Notes: a model not told the origin generated them from the letters alone. 42,658 bases of DNA from Nevskia sp043781855 (GCA_043781855.1 JAYWBB010000063.1:1-42658), one strand, 5' to 3'. Shown: positions 7,102 through 15,698, numbered from the stretch's first letter. Made by a program: numbers and translations.

Positions 7102-10100
7102 ATGTTCAACCGCATGATTGCGTGGTCGCTGCACAACCGGCTGATCGTTCTGGCGATCACGCTGGTGCTGTTCGTGGCTGGCGGCTTCACGCTGCAGCGC
7201 ATGGCCGTGGACGTATTCCCCGAGTTCGCGCCGCCGCAGGTGGTGATCCAGACCGAAGCGCCGGGCATGGCCCCGACCGATGTGGAGTCATTGATCACCT
7301 ATCCACTGGAAAGTGCGATCAACGGCTCGCCGGGTGTGACCGCAGTCCGTTCGAAGACCTCGGTCGGGCTCTCGACGATCACCGTCGTGTTCGATGCCGG
7401 CACCGATATCTATCTCGATCGGCAGCTCATCAACGAGCGACTGCAGAACGTCGCCGGCCAGTTGCCGCCAGCCGCGAAGCCGCCGGTGATGCTGCCGGTG
7501 ACCTCGGCGGTCGGCTGGCTGGTCAAGTACGCACTGGTCAGCGACGTGCTGTCGCCGCAGCAATTGCGCACGTTGTCGGACTGGGACATCCGCCCACGTA
7601 TCCTCGCACTCGGCGGAATTGCGTCGGTCGTATCGATCGGTGGCGAAGTGAAGCAGTATCAGGTACGGATCGACCCGGACCGGCTGCTGGCGTATCGCGT
7701 CAGTGTCGATGAGATTCGACAGGCGCTGAAGAATGCCAACGTCAATGTCCCCGGTGCTTTCCTGCAGAAGTCCGGCCAGGAGCTGATCGTCAGCGGCATC
7801 GGACGAATCGTCTCCATCGACGATATCCGCAGCACGGTCATCACGCTGCGCAACGGCGTGCCGATCACCGTCGGTAATGTCGCGGACGTCGCGCTGGGTC
7901 CGGAGCTCAAGCGTGGCGATGGCGCTTTCGGCGACCACGACGCCGTGATCGGCACCATCTCGAAAGCCTACGGCGCAGACACGGTGAAGACCACGGCCAA
8001 AGTCGAAACCGCGCTGGCCGATATCAAGAAGACGCTGCCGGCCGGCGTGACGATGAACACCCAAGTGTTCCGTCAGGCGAACTTCATCGAATCGGCGATC
8101 AAGAACTTGCGCACCTCGCTGCTGGAGGGCGCACTGATCGTCATTATCGTGCTGTTCCTGTTCCTGATGAACTGGCGCGCCTCCTTGATCACCTTCCTGT
8201 CGATGCCGGCCTCGTTCATGGGCGGCATCCTGGTGATGAACGCGCTGGGCATCGGCATCAACTCGATGACCTTGGGCGGTCTCGCCATCGCCATCGGCGA
8301 GGTCGTCGATGATGCCATCGTGACGGTCGAGAATGTCGTCCACCGGCTCCGGCTCAACCGGGCCTTGGCGGTGCCGCGCGGGATCGGCCAGGTGATGTTC
8401 GACGCGGTCGGCGAGATCCGCAATTCGGTGGTCTACGCCACGCTCATCATCGCGCTGATCTTCCTGCCGATCTTCTTCCTGGAAGACCTCGCTGGCCGCA
8501 TCTTCCGGCCGCTCGGTATCGCCTACATCGCCTCCGTGATGGCGTCCCTCGTGGTCTCGGTAACGATGGTGCCCGCACTTTGCTACTTGCTTCTAGCCAG
8601 GCGTGATGAGAAACGGCTTGATACGGGCACCATCAATGCACGCGGCGACGGCGCGACACAAGTCGAGCACGCAGCGTCCGGAGGCGACACGGGGCAAGAA
8701 AAAGAGACCGGCTTCGTACTCTGGCTGAAGGCACGCTTCGAGCATCTGCTGCGTTTCGCGCTGCGTCACTTTTGGATCGTAATGGGCACGGCGGTCGCAG
8801 CACTCATCGCCGCCCTCGCCCTGCTGCCGTTCTTCGGCCTGTCGTTCCTGCCGGAATTCCGCGAAGGCAATTTCGTCATCGCGATGAACACACTGCCGGG
8901 CACGTCCCTCGAAGAATCCATGCGCCTTGGCAAGTTGGTGCGCGAGGATCTGCTCAAATACCCGCAGGTTATCTCAATTGACCAGCGCGCCGGCCGCAGC
9001 GAGCTGGACGAGGACGCCCAGCCGCCGAACTTCAGCGAGTTCGACGTCAATCTCGATTTCGCCCGGGACAAGACGATGACGGCGGATGTGCTGCTGGAGC
9101 ACATCCGCAACGATGTGGGAAACGTGCCAGGCGCGGTGTTCAACGTCGGCCAGTTCATCGCGCACCGCTTCGATGAAGTGCAGTCCGGTGTCCGCGCCCA
9201 GGTCGCGATCAAGATTTTTGGCGATGAGCTGCCGGAGTTGTTCAAGCTCGGCCAGCAGGTTCGTACGATCCTGCAAGACGTGCCGGGTGCTGTCGATATC
9301 AACCTCGAACAGCAGATCAGCGTGCCGCAGGTCAACATCCGCATTGATCGCGACAAGGCGGCCCGCTATGGCATCAACGTCGGCACCGTCGCCGAGGACA
9401 TCCAGACCTCGCTCAATGGCGAAACGCTGTCTTCTATCCTCGAAGGCCGGCGCAGCTTCGATCTTGTCCTGAGATTGCGCGAAGGCTCGCGCAATCGTGT
9501 TGGTGCTATCCGCGACATTCTAGTCGATGCCCCTGCCCTCGATCCGCCGAACGGCGGCAAGCTGCCGCTGCGCGAGGTCGCAACGATCAGCGTCGATGAC
9601 GAGCCGTATTCGATCGGCCGCGAAAGCGTGCGCCGCCTGATCGTGCTCGGCTTCAACGTGCAGGGCCGCAACCTGAGTGCAGTGATTGCCGATGCCCAGA
9701 AGGAGATCGGCGAGAATCTCAAATTGCCGGCTGGCTATTCCATCGAATACGGGGGCCAGTTCGAGAGTCAGCGCGCCGCCAATCGCACGCTGCTCAGCTT
9801 CGGCCTGCTGGCGCTATTCGGCGCGGTGCTGCTGCTCTACAAGGCGTTTGGCAATTTCCGCGAAGCGCTGCTCGTGCTGTTCAACCTGCCGCTGGCGATG
9901 ATCGGCGGCATCGTCGCGCTGTACCTTGCCGGCGCCAATCTCAGCGTCGCGGCGGTGATCGGCTTCATCACGCTGTTCGGTATCGCCACGCGCAACGGCA
10001 TCATTCTTGTCAGCCATTACAACACGCTTCGCGCCGCCGGCCGGCCGCTGCAAGAAATCGTCGTGCAGGGCACGCTGGATCGCTTGGTGCCGGTGCTGAT

Positions 10101-10326
10101 GACGGCGCTGACCGCCGCACTGGGCCTGCTGCCGCTGCTGTTCGGATCGCCGGTCGGCAAGGAGCTGGAAGTGCCGCTGGCGCAGGTCGTTCTCGGCGGC
10201 CTGTTCACCGCCACCCTCCTCAACATGGTTGTCGTCCCCACGGTCTACAACCGCGTCGAACGCTGGCGCGAGCGCCGGCACCCCGCCGCAAAATCCCTCA
10301 ATAGCGCTCTGGAGAACCCCACATGA
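7102..10326 (+). CDS. RND heavy-metal efflux permease of pump 1 (CzcA/CusA superfamily, substrate unclear)
   Basis: A 1074-residue inner-membrane proton antiporter with the two repeated six-helix bundles and two large periplasmic loops of RND proteins. The N-terminus (VDVFPEFAPPQVVIQTEAPGMAP) places it in the heavy-metal branch. In TM4 the proton-relay region reads AIGEVVDDAIVTVEN (E400, D403, D404), unlike CusA (one Asp) or CzcA. The Cu(I) methionine triad of CusA is absent: the matching places read FVIAMNTLPG (shifted), FSEF and RFDEV. So the substrate is probably not handled as in CusA; a divalent cation or another copper form is possible. A charged insertion (about residues 511-535) sits in the central loop. 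Placement with a cupredoxin, DUF411 and CueR-like genes suggests a copper-linked role. Confidence 0.9.
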   Translation: MFNRMIAWSLHNRLIVLAITLVLFVAGGFTLQRMAVDVFPEFAPPQVVIQTEAPGMAPTDVESLITYPLESAINGSPGVTAVRSKTSVGLSTITVVFDAGTDIYLDRQLINERLQNVAGQLPPAAKPPVMLPVTSAVGWLVKYALVSDVLSPQQLRTLSDWDIRPRILALGGIASVVSIGGEVKQYQVRIDPDRLLAYRVSVDEIRQALKNANVNVPGAFLQKSGQELIVSGIGRIVSIDDIRSTVITLRNGVPITVGNVADVALGPELKRGDGAFGDHDAVIGTISKAYGADTVKTTAKVETALADIKKTLPAGVTMNTQVFRQANFIESAIKNLRTSLLEGALIVIIVLFLFLMNWRASLITFLSMPASFMGGILVMNALGIGINSMTLGGLAIAIGEVVDDAIVTVENVVHRLRLNRALAVPRGIGQVMFDAVGEIRNSVVYATLIIALIFLPIFFLEDLAGRIFRPLGIAYIASVMASLVVSVTMVPALCYLLLARRDEKRLDTGTINARGDGATQVEHAASGGDTGQEKETGFVLWLKARFEHLLRFALRHFWIVMGTAVAALIAALALLPFFGLSFLPEFREGNFVIAMNTLPGTSLEESMRLGKLVREDLLKYPQVISIDQRAGRSELDEDAQPPNFSEFDVNLDFARDKTMTADVLLEHIRNDVGNVPGAVFNVGQFIAHRFDEVQSGVRAQVAIKIFGDELPELFKLGQQVRTILQDVPGAVDINLEQQISVPQVNIRIDRDKAARYGINVGTVAEDIQTSLNGETLSSILEGRRSFDLVLRLREGSRNRVGAIRDILVDAPALDPPNGGKLPLREVATISVDDEPYSIGRESVRRLIVLGFNVQGRNLSAVIADAQKEIGENLKLPAGYSIEYGGQFESQRAANRTLLSFGLLALFGAVLLLYKAFGNFREALLVLFNLPLAMIGGIVALYLAGANLSVAAVIGFITLFGIATRNGIILVSHYNTLRAAGRPLQEIVVQGTLDRLVPVLMTALTAALGLLPLLFGSPVGKELEVPLAQVVLGGLFTATLLNMVVVPTVYNRVERWRERRHPAAKSLNSALENPT

Positions 10327-10754
10327 AGCACTCGACATTCAAGGCATTGGGTCTGGCCGTTGCGCTGTCCGGCCCTCTGTTTCTTGCTTCCCTTGCGGTT
10401 GCCGCCGAAGCAGTGGAGAAGACCGCCATCCCGGAAACGGCTGACGCCATTTTGCAGGCCATCGACGCCAAGTCTGCCGAACTCAAGAAAACCATCGACA
10501 GCGGCTCGCTCGACGCTGTTCATCATCAGGCGTTCGCGATTCGCGATCTCGCTGCGGCATTGCCGGCGAAGTCTGCTTCACTGCCCGCGGACAAGCTCGC
10601 CAAGATAAAAGGTAATGTGAAGTTTGTTGCAACGCTCGCTGAACGCCTCGATGCCACGGGCGATGCCAAAAATGTGGCCGGCACGAAATCGAACTACGCA
10701 AAGCTGACCACCGTGCTGACCTCAATCCGCAGCAACTACGCGCCTGCCAAATAG
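10323..10754 (+). CDS. Small periplasmic helical protein at the end of pump operon 1
   Basis: A 143-residue protein with a clear signal peptide (ALGLAVALSGPLFLASLAVAAEA) and an all-helical mature part (ILQAIDAKSAELKKTIDSG, HHQAFAIRDLAAALPAKSA, NYAKLTTVLTSIRSNY). No catalytic motif or cysteine is present; one His pair (VHHQ) could touch metal. Its ATG overlaps the permease stop (ATGA), so it belongs to the pump operon and probably works in the periplasm, perhaps as a metal buffer or pump accessory. I do not recognise a named family. Confidence 0.8.
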   Translation: MKHSTFKALGLAVALSGPLFLASLAVAAEAVEKTAIPETADAILQAIDAKSAELKKTIDSGSLDAVHHQAFAIRDLAAALPAKSASLPADKLAKIKGNVKFVATLAERLDATGDAKNVAGTKSNYAKLTTVLTSIRSNYAPAK

Positions 10755-10776
10755 CGCCGCGAGATTGGAGACGGCT

Positions 10777-11227
10777 ATGGAAAAGTTCTCTCGCTGGCTT
10801 GCTGCGGCCTTGGTGAGTGAATCGGACTCCCCGCGTGTTCCGCGGGAACGGACAAACCACAGGCCCGAAGATCACCGTACACAAACGCGCAACCTGTTCG
10901 TGCTGCTCGAAGTGGGTCAGCTATCTCAAGAAGTCGGGCTTTGCCGTGAAGGCGGCGAACAATGACCGAGACGAGATTGACCAGTTACATCGTCAATTCG
11001 GTATTGCCGATGAAACCAAAGCCTGCCACACCGCCGTGATCGAAGGCTACGTCCCTGCGGAAGACATCAAGCGGCTTCTTGCCGAGCGTCCGAAGGCGCG
11101 CGGGCTGGTGCTTCCGGGCATGCCGGCCGGCTCGCCGGGCACGGAACAGGGCGACGCCAGGGAGCCGTACAAGGTTTTGCTATTACAAGACTATGGCTCG
11201 ACGACGGTCTTCGCAGCCCATGAATAA
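10777..11227 (+). CDS. DUF411 metal-binding protein, signal peptide probably out of frame
   Basis: The body of a DUF411 protein (periplasmic, copper-linked) is read from GTG 10817: ITVHKRATCSCCSKWVSYLK with the CxCC motif, then ACHTAVIEGYVPAEDIKRLL, RGLVLPGMPAGSPGTE and YKVLLLQDYGSTTVFAAHE. All conserved blocks are present over 136 residues. Such proteins normally have a signal peptide. One begins at ATG 10777 (MEKFSRWLAAALV) in a different frame, and the two frames must have been joined around 10810-10820, so a single-base indel has probably separated export from the functional domain. The GTG version would stay in the cytoplasm. Either the gene is damaged or the base call is wrong. It lies between pump 1 and the MerR gene. 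Confidence 0.75.
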
Positions 11228-11272
11228 GTTCTCGCCGTTGGCCGCTGTTGAATCCAGCAAAGGAGGACCGAT

Positions 11273-11683
11273 ATGCCCATGCTAACAATCGGAAAGGTCG
11301 CTGCGCAGGCGGGGGTAGCAATCGACACCATCCGCTATTACGAACGCGAGGGCCTGATACTGCCACCGGCTCGACGACCTTCCGGCTACCGCGATTATCC
11401 GGCGGATAAGGTGAAGCAGCTGCGCTTCATCCGTCGTGCGAAAAACCTGGGTTTCACACTCGGCCAAATTGCTGATCTGCTCCAACTGACAGAGCGCAGC
11501 CAACACGATATGGCCGGCATGAAACAGGCGGCTGAGGCCAAGCTGCCATTGGTTCAAGCCAAGATCACCGAGTTGCAGCACATGCGAAAAGCCATGCAGA
11601 AGATGGTCACGGCCTGCCCCGGACATGGCGAGATGGCTGATTGCCCAATCGTAAACGCCCTTAGTCAGGACCGGAAACCGTGA
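11273..11683 (+). CDS. CueR-like MerR-family copper-responsive activator
   Basis: A 136-residue MerR regulator. The winged HTH is at residues 1-70 (TIGKVAAQAGVAIDTIRYYEREGLI), followed by the dimerisation helix (MAGMKQAAEAKLPLVQAKITELQHM) and the metal loop CPGHGEMADCPI with C115 and C124. Position 76 is Ser rather than Cys, the pattern of sensors for Cu+/Ag+/Au+ (CueR) rather than Zn/Hg/Pb. The CueR loop has one residue fewer between its cysteines. AAAGGAGG at 11259-11266 supports the start. It overlaps the next gene (GTGA). A likely target is the MerR-type box ahead of the Cu+ ATPase at 22.6 kb, and a decayed copy at 12216. Confidence 0.88.
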   Translation: MPMLTIGKVAAQAGVAIDTIRYYEREGLILPPARRPSGYRDYPADKVKQLRFIRRAKNLGFTLGQIADLLQLTERSQHDMAGMKQAAEAKLPLVQAKITELQHMRKAMQKMVTACPGHGEMADCPIVNALSQDRKP

Positions 11684-12201
11684 GCGACTGTTGCGGCTCT
11701 TCCAATCGACGGTCTCGAATGCCGCTGGTCACAGCGATCATCGTGGCTGCTGCACTGGTATTCGTGGTGGCTTACGGGGCGTCGATAACAGCGCATCCGG
11801 TCATCGTGACGCAAGACGCGGCAGGAACTGCCTATACCTTCGCGGAAGCGATTGCCAAAGGGGACGAGGCGACCGCGCTTGCGCTGCTGCTGCCCAACGT
11901 GCTGATCTACGAATCCGGAGAAGCGGAGACTTCCGCTGCCGAATACGCCAACTATCATCTTCCTGCCGATATTGCCTTCATGGCCGGGATGAAGCGGGAC
12001 GTGCTGTCTCGCGAAACAGGCGGCGATGGAGCGGCAAGCTGGGTTGCAACGAAGTCCCGGCTCCGGGGTCAGTACAAAGGCAAGCCTGTCGATCTCGATT
12101 CGACCGAGACGCTGATTCTCACGTTCACCGAACCGGGCTGGCGTATTTCCCATATCCACTGGTCGTCCACAGCGCATCGTGAGCCACCGTCGTCACCATG
12201 A
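11680..12201 (+). CDS. Membrane-anchored NTF2/DUF4440-like protein
   Basis: A 173-residue protein starting with GTG 11680, overlapping the MerR stop by four bases. It begins with a cysteine pair (SDCCGSS), has one membrane segment (about residues 15-32) and a periplasmic NTF2-like fold: TYTFAEAIAKGDEATALALLLPNVLIYESG, then SRLRGQYKGKPVDLDSTETLILT and WRISHIHWSS. The fold can bind small ligands; no enzyme residue can be assigned. A shortened paralogue of the last 51 residues (35 of 51 identical) lies at 22427-22612 directly before the Cu+ ATPase, so the ancestral order was probably MerR, NTF2-like gene, ATPase. Confidence 0.75.
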   Translation: MSDCCGSSNRRSRMPLVTAIIVAAALVFVVAYGASITAHPVIVTQDAAGTAYTFAEAIAKGDEATALALLLPNVLIYESGEAETSAAEYANYHLPADIAFMAGMKRDVLSRETGGDGAASWVATKSRLRGQYKGKPVDLDSTETLILTFTEPGWRISHIHWSSTAHREPPSSP

Positions 12202-12215
12202 CTCCATGAGCACAC

Positions 12216-12247
12216 TTGACGCTTGATGAGCGGGTCCAAGGCATCCG
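12216..12247 (+). promoter_or_regulatory. MerR-type promoter box, weak -10 (orphan copy)
   Basis: TTGACG (12216-12221) is followed by 20 bp containing CTTGATGAGCGGGTCCAAG, with CTTG and CAAG arms at the ends, as in MerR-family operators. The expected -10 position reads CATCCG, which is poor. The block closely resembles the one ahead of the Cu+ ATPase (22627-22658), including flanking GGTCATC..AAGCC. Here no ATPase follows; the next gene is the end of copB on the other strand, so this is likely a leftover of a rearrangement. Confidence 0.45.
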
Positions 12248-12325
12248 TATCTCGGTCATCGCCAAGCCAGATATTTAGCCTCAATGTCTCCAGTCGCCCG
12301 CGTTTCAAAGCAAGCACTGACTGAC

Positions 12326-13453
12326 TCACCACCACACGCGTATACCAGCGACAAAACGGCGTTCGTTCACCGGGCTGCCTTCGGCGCGACGACGGTCGGC
12401 AGTGCCTGCGAAGGACCACTCCCAGACATAGCCGACATAAGGCGCAAATTTTCGATGCAGTTCGTAGCGCATGCGCAAGCCCGCCTCGATATTGCCAAGG
12501 CCAGCGCCGAGGCCCCGCTCATTATCGGACTTGGAATAGGCGTTGCTTTCAACGCCCGGCGTCAGGATCAGACGATTGGTGAAACGCGCGTCATAGGAGG
12601 CTTTGAAGCGCGCTGAAAATCGGCCGTCCTCGCCGACGTAGCCAGTGGCCTCGATGTCGAACCAACGGGGCGCCAGCCCTTCCACGCCTGCGGCGAGATA
12701 GGTGTGCGCGCCGCGACCGAAATCCTGCCGCACTCCGAGCTGAGTACCCCAGAATGGTGACCAGGCGCGCCACCAAAGAGCTTCCGCATCCGTGGTTGGA
12801 TCGAGGGGGTCGCTCTCGATCTTTTGACCCTGCGTCCGCAACCAGAGCTTGTCGTGATCGCCGCCGTAATTCCCTTGAATCGTCCAGTTGAAACCTTCGC
12901 CTTCATTGCCGGATAGATACTCCAGTTCGGTGGGTAGCAGATGTCCGAACCTGATTTGATCCGTGTGCTCCATACCGGGCATGTCGGTATACGCATAGCC
13001 CTCAGAGTAGGCGTCCGGATCGCGCGCGTTCGCTGGCGCGTTGCCACCCTGCATCGAACCCATATCCATTTTCTTCATCGGAGTGCCTGGGGCTGGCTTC
13101 GACTCCATGTCCATTCCGTCCATCGACGCGGCCGGTGTAGGCGTCGACTCCATTTCCATCGCTTGCTTTGGCGTAGCGGGGGCTGGGCTTGGCGACATGT
13201 CCATTCCCGGCATCAGGGTGACCGCAGCTGGCTTCGGCTCCATATCCATTCCTGGCATCGGCGCTGCGGCTGCCGGAGCACCTTCAGCGGCTTTTGCCGT
13301 CGCCGCGCCACCCGCAGTATTCTGTTCGGCAGCGCCTGCTGCGCCAAACGAATAGAAGATCGCCACCCATCCGCTCACGGCTACGCTGAGCCAGCTGGCG
13401 TGATTCGGCACGCGCCACGTCGGTTCGTTGAGGGCCTTGGTCTGCGCCTTCAT
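12326..13453 (-). CDS. copB: CopB/PcoB outer-membrane copper resistance protein, Met-rich
   Basis: A 375-residue outer-membrane protein. A signal segment (WLSVAVSGWVAIFYSFGAAGAA) is followed by a Met/Pro-rich region with about five MPGMDM/MDGMDM-type repeats, the classic Cu-binding stretch of CopB, and then a C-terminal beta-barrel domain (QIRFGHLLPTELEYL, WLRTQGQKIES, FAPYVGYVWEWSFAGTADRRRAE) ending in the aromatic VRVWW-type signature (IRVWW). The start at 13453 overlaps the copA stop (ATGA); a longer reading frame upstream is only open by chance. It binds copper at the outer membrane and acts with CopA. Confidence 0.92.
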   Translation of the reverse strand: MKAQTKALNEPTWRVPNHASWLSVAVSGWVAIFYSFGAAGAAEQNTAGGAATAKAAEGAPAAAAPMPGMDMEPKPAAVTLMPGMDMSPSPAPATPKQAMEMESTPTPAASMDGMDMESKPAPGTPMKKMDMGSMQGGNAPANARDPDAYSEGYAYTDMPGMEHTDQIRFGHLLPTELEYLSGNEGEGFNWTIQGNYGGDHDKLWLRTQGQKIESDPLDPTTDAEALWWRAWSPFWGTQLGVRQDFGRGAHTYLAAGVEGLAPRWFDIEATGYVGEDGRFSARFKASYDARFTNRLILTPGVESNAYSKSDNERGLGAGLGNIEAGLRMRYELHRKFAPYVGYVWEWSFAGTADRRRAEGSPVNERRFVAGIRVWW

Positions 13454-15126
13454 GCCACCACCACTTCCCGGAACATGCCTGCCGCCATGTGGTAAAGCAG
13501 ATGGCAGTGAAAGGCCCAACGGCCGGGCGCATCGGCGGTGACGGCAAAGCTGATACGCTGCGCGGGCTGCACTGTGATCGTGTGCTTGCGTGCCTGGAAC
13601 GTACCGCGCTCCGATTCCAGTTCCATCCACATACCGTGCAGATGCATGGGATGCGTCATGTTGGTGTCGTTGGCCAGGATCACCCGCAGCCGTTCACCGC
13701 TGCGGAAGTGAATGGGTTTGGCGTTGCTGAGCTTGACGCCGTCGAATGACCACTCGTAACGCTCCATGTTGCCAGTCAGGTGGAGTTCGATTTCGCGTCC
13801 AGGTTTTCGCACATCCATCGAGCCGCCCACCGTATGCAGGTCGGCGTAGTTCAGCACGCGCCGGCCATTACCGCGCAGATTCACGCCTGGATCGTTGAGA
13901 TTGGCGCGTGGGTAATCCACCCGCATATCGACACCCGGACCGTATTCGCTCCGCGCGTGGTGAGACTTGCCCGGCATCGAACCGGCATCTCCTGACATCG
14001 AGGCCATCGCGCCCATCATGTCGACATCGGTCAACCAGACCGGAGAATCGAGCTGCGGCACTTCGGCTTGCATACCTGCGCGCGGCGCCAGCGTGCCGCG
14101 AGCGAAGCCGGTGCGGTCCATGGATTGCGCGAAGATCGTATAGGCGTGGTCGTCTGGCATTTGCACGATCACATCGTAGGTCTCGCCGGGACTGATACGG
14201 AATTCATCGACCTCAATCGGCACCACATCCTGTCCGTCGGTGGCGACGATGCTCAGCTTGAGGCCAGGTATGCGGACATCGAAATAGGTGCCTGTGCCTG
14301 CGCCGATGAAGCGAAGCCGCACCCGCTCCCCGGCGCGGGCGATGCCAGTCCAGTTGTTTGCGGGCGCAGTGCCGTTCATGAGGTAGGTGTAAGTCGCTCC
14401 CGACACGTCGCTGTAGTCGGTCTGGCTCATGCGCGTGCGATTCCAGATATCGCGCCGGGCAAGGGCGCCAGACAAACCCACGCGCGACAGGTCCGTGAAG
14501 ACTTCGCCGACGGTGGACATCCCGTAGTTGTAGTAGCTACCCATCTTCTTCAGATTCAGATACACCTGCACCGGGTTTTCGTCGGTCCAGTCGCTGAGGA
14601 TCACTGCGTAGTCGCGTTCTGTTCGCACGGGCTGGGCAACGCGCGGCTCGACGACTAGGGCACCGTACAAGCCTGTCTGCTCGTGCAGCGTGTGTGCGTG
14701 ATACCAGTAGGTGCCGGTCTGATGCACGGTGAATCGGTAGGTGAAGGTACTGCCCGGGGCGATGCCTGGAAAGCTGATACCTGGCACGCCGTCCATGTCC
14801 GGCGGCACCAGCAAACCATGCCAGTGGATGGCGCTCGGTTCACTCAGCCGGTTGGTAACACGAAGCGTGACCGTATCGCCCTCGCGGATGCGCAGCACGG
14901 GAGCAGGAACCTGGCCATTGACCGCAGTGGCGACGCTCCCGCGGCCCGTGTAATTCACCGGCAGCGCAGCGATCTCAAGGTCGAACTCTGTGCCGCTCAG
15001 TTCAGACGGACTGACGCCGGCAGCCAGCAGCCGCCCTGGCCACGAGCCGAGCGAGCCAATGACCGCCGAGACCGCAACGCCCTGTACGAAGCTTCGACGC
15101 GTGTGTCCTGGCAACGAGGGGCTCAT
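13450..15126 (-). CDS. copA: CopA/PcoA periplasmic multicopper oxidase
   Basis: A 558-residue multicopper oxidase with a Tat signal (TRRSFVQGVAVSAV) near the N-terminus. Three cupredoxin domains carry the copper ligands: HWHG and WYHAHTLHEQ in the first, and HPMHLHGMW and HCHLLYHMAAGM in the third. A Met-rich loop (DMMGAMASMSGDAGSMPGKSHH) before the last domain is typical of PcoA/CopA, where it binds Cu(I). The enzyme oxidises Cu(I) to less toxic Cu(II) in the periplasm using oxygen. It is translated between the Met-rich leader protein and copB in a minus-strand operon, with stop/start overlap to copB. Confidence 0.95.
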   Translation of the reverse strand: MSPSLPGHTRRSFVQGVAVSAVIGSLGSWPGRLLAAGVSPSELSGTEFDLEIAALPVNYTGRGSVATAVNGQVPAPVLRIREGDTVTLRVTNRLSEPSAIHWHGLLVPPDMDGVPGISFPGIAPGSTFTYRFTVHQTGTYWYHAHTLHEQTGLYGALVVEPRVAQPVRTERDYAVILSDWTDENPVQVYLNLKKMGSYYNYGMSTVGEVFTDLSRVGLSGALARRDIWNRTRMSQTDYSDVSGATYTYLMNGTAPANNWTGIARAGERVRLRFIGAGTGTYFDVRIPGLKLSIVATDGQDVVPIEVDEFRISPGETYDVIVQMPDDHAYTIFAQSMDRTGFARGTLAPRAGMQAEVPQLDSPVWLTDVDMMGAMASMSGDAGSMPGKSHHARSEYGPGVDMRVDYPRANLNDPGVNLRGNGRRVLNYADLHTVGGSMDVRKPGREIELHLTGNMERYEWSFDGVKLSNAKPIHFRSGERLRVILANDTNMTHPMHLHGMWMELESERGTFQARKHTITVQPAQRISFAVTADAPGRWAFHCHLLYHMAAGMFREVVVA

Positions 15127-15132
15127 GTCGCG

Positions 15133-15507
15133 TCACTCGTGGCCCATTGGCGGATCCTTGGGTGCGTCCTTGCCGGCCGGCGGCATACCCATTGAGTCAT
15201 CCTTCATTTTGTCCATCTTGTCCATCCCCATACCGGGCTTGCCCATCGGCTTGCCATTCTTGTCCATGCAGCATTTGGGCTTGCCTGAAGCATCGGCGGG
15301 CATCTGCGCGTTCTTCTTTAACTGATCAATCTCCATACGCAACGCTCGGTTTTCCTCCTGCAGTTGCGCGTTGGTGGGCGTTGCGGCGGCGGCGGGGGTC
15401 TTCTGGGCGTTAGCCGCAGTTGTGACGAGACCCAAAGCCAGTACGGCACTGGTAATTGCCGCAAGGGTGGAATTGTTGATCAAGCTGCGTGGCATTGGGG
15501 TTTTCAT
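15133..15507 (-). CDS. Secreted Met/Lys-rich protein with coiled coil, leading copAB
   Basis: A 124-residue secreted protein: signal peptide (TLAAITSAVLALGLVTTAANA), a short coiled coil (NAQLQEENRALRMEIDQLKK), then a flexible Met/Lys/Asp/Pro tail with KCCMDKNGKPMGKPGMGMDKMDKMKDDSMGMPP and a final His. The MxxM and CC motifs suit Cu(I) binding. A GGAGAT ribosome site precedes the ATG. It is the first gene of the copAB operon, 6 bp from copA, and so is probably a periplasmic copper chaperone or sponge. No named family is recognised. Confidence 0.8.
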   Translation of the reverse strand: MKTPMPRSLINNSTLAAITSAVLALGLVTTAANAQKTPAAAATPTNAQLQEENRALRMEIDQLKKNAQMPADASGKPKCCMDKNGKPMGKPGMGMDKMDKMKDDSMGMPPAGKDAPKDPPMGHE

Positions 15508-15634
15508 GGAACGATCTCCAAGGACTGGTTGGATAGGAGGAAGAAGCGGAAAGGGATGTTGAATGTCTGGCCGAGCCAGATTCGTGCGCGCTCGCCAATT
15601 CGCCGTGCGGCAACATACACGCGCTGGGCAACCT

Positions 15635-15698
15635 GGTGTCTGTCTGTCAGCGCACAGACACCGCCTTTCCAGGAGAGGAGCGTGTCAAGGGCTGACAG
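15635..15698. promoter_or_regulatory. Inverted repeats in the divergent promoter region (15508-15762)
   Basis: The 255-bp gap between two divergent copper operons holds GGTGTCTGT (15635-15643) with its exact complement ACAGACACC (15654-15662), ten bases apart, and an overlapping second pair CTGTCAGC (15644-15651) with GCTGACAG (15691-15698). Such nested dyads suit binding of a response regulator or other dimeric protein that controls both directions. A clear -10/-35 pair could not be picked out by eye. The rest of the gap shows nothing recognisable. Confidence 0.4.

Noticed and set aside
7288..8343. Long minus-strand open frame (351 codons) opposite the pump 1 permease
   Set aside because: Its product is His/Gln/Arg/Asp-rich low-complexity typical of antisense reading of GC-rich codons, and the plus strand is a well-conserved RND gene.
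13454..13630. Longer start for CopB
   Set aside because: The extension lies inside copA on the same strand, in another frame; the ATG overlapping the copA stop gives a proper signal peptide.
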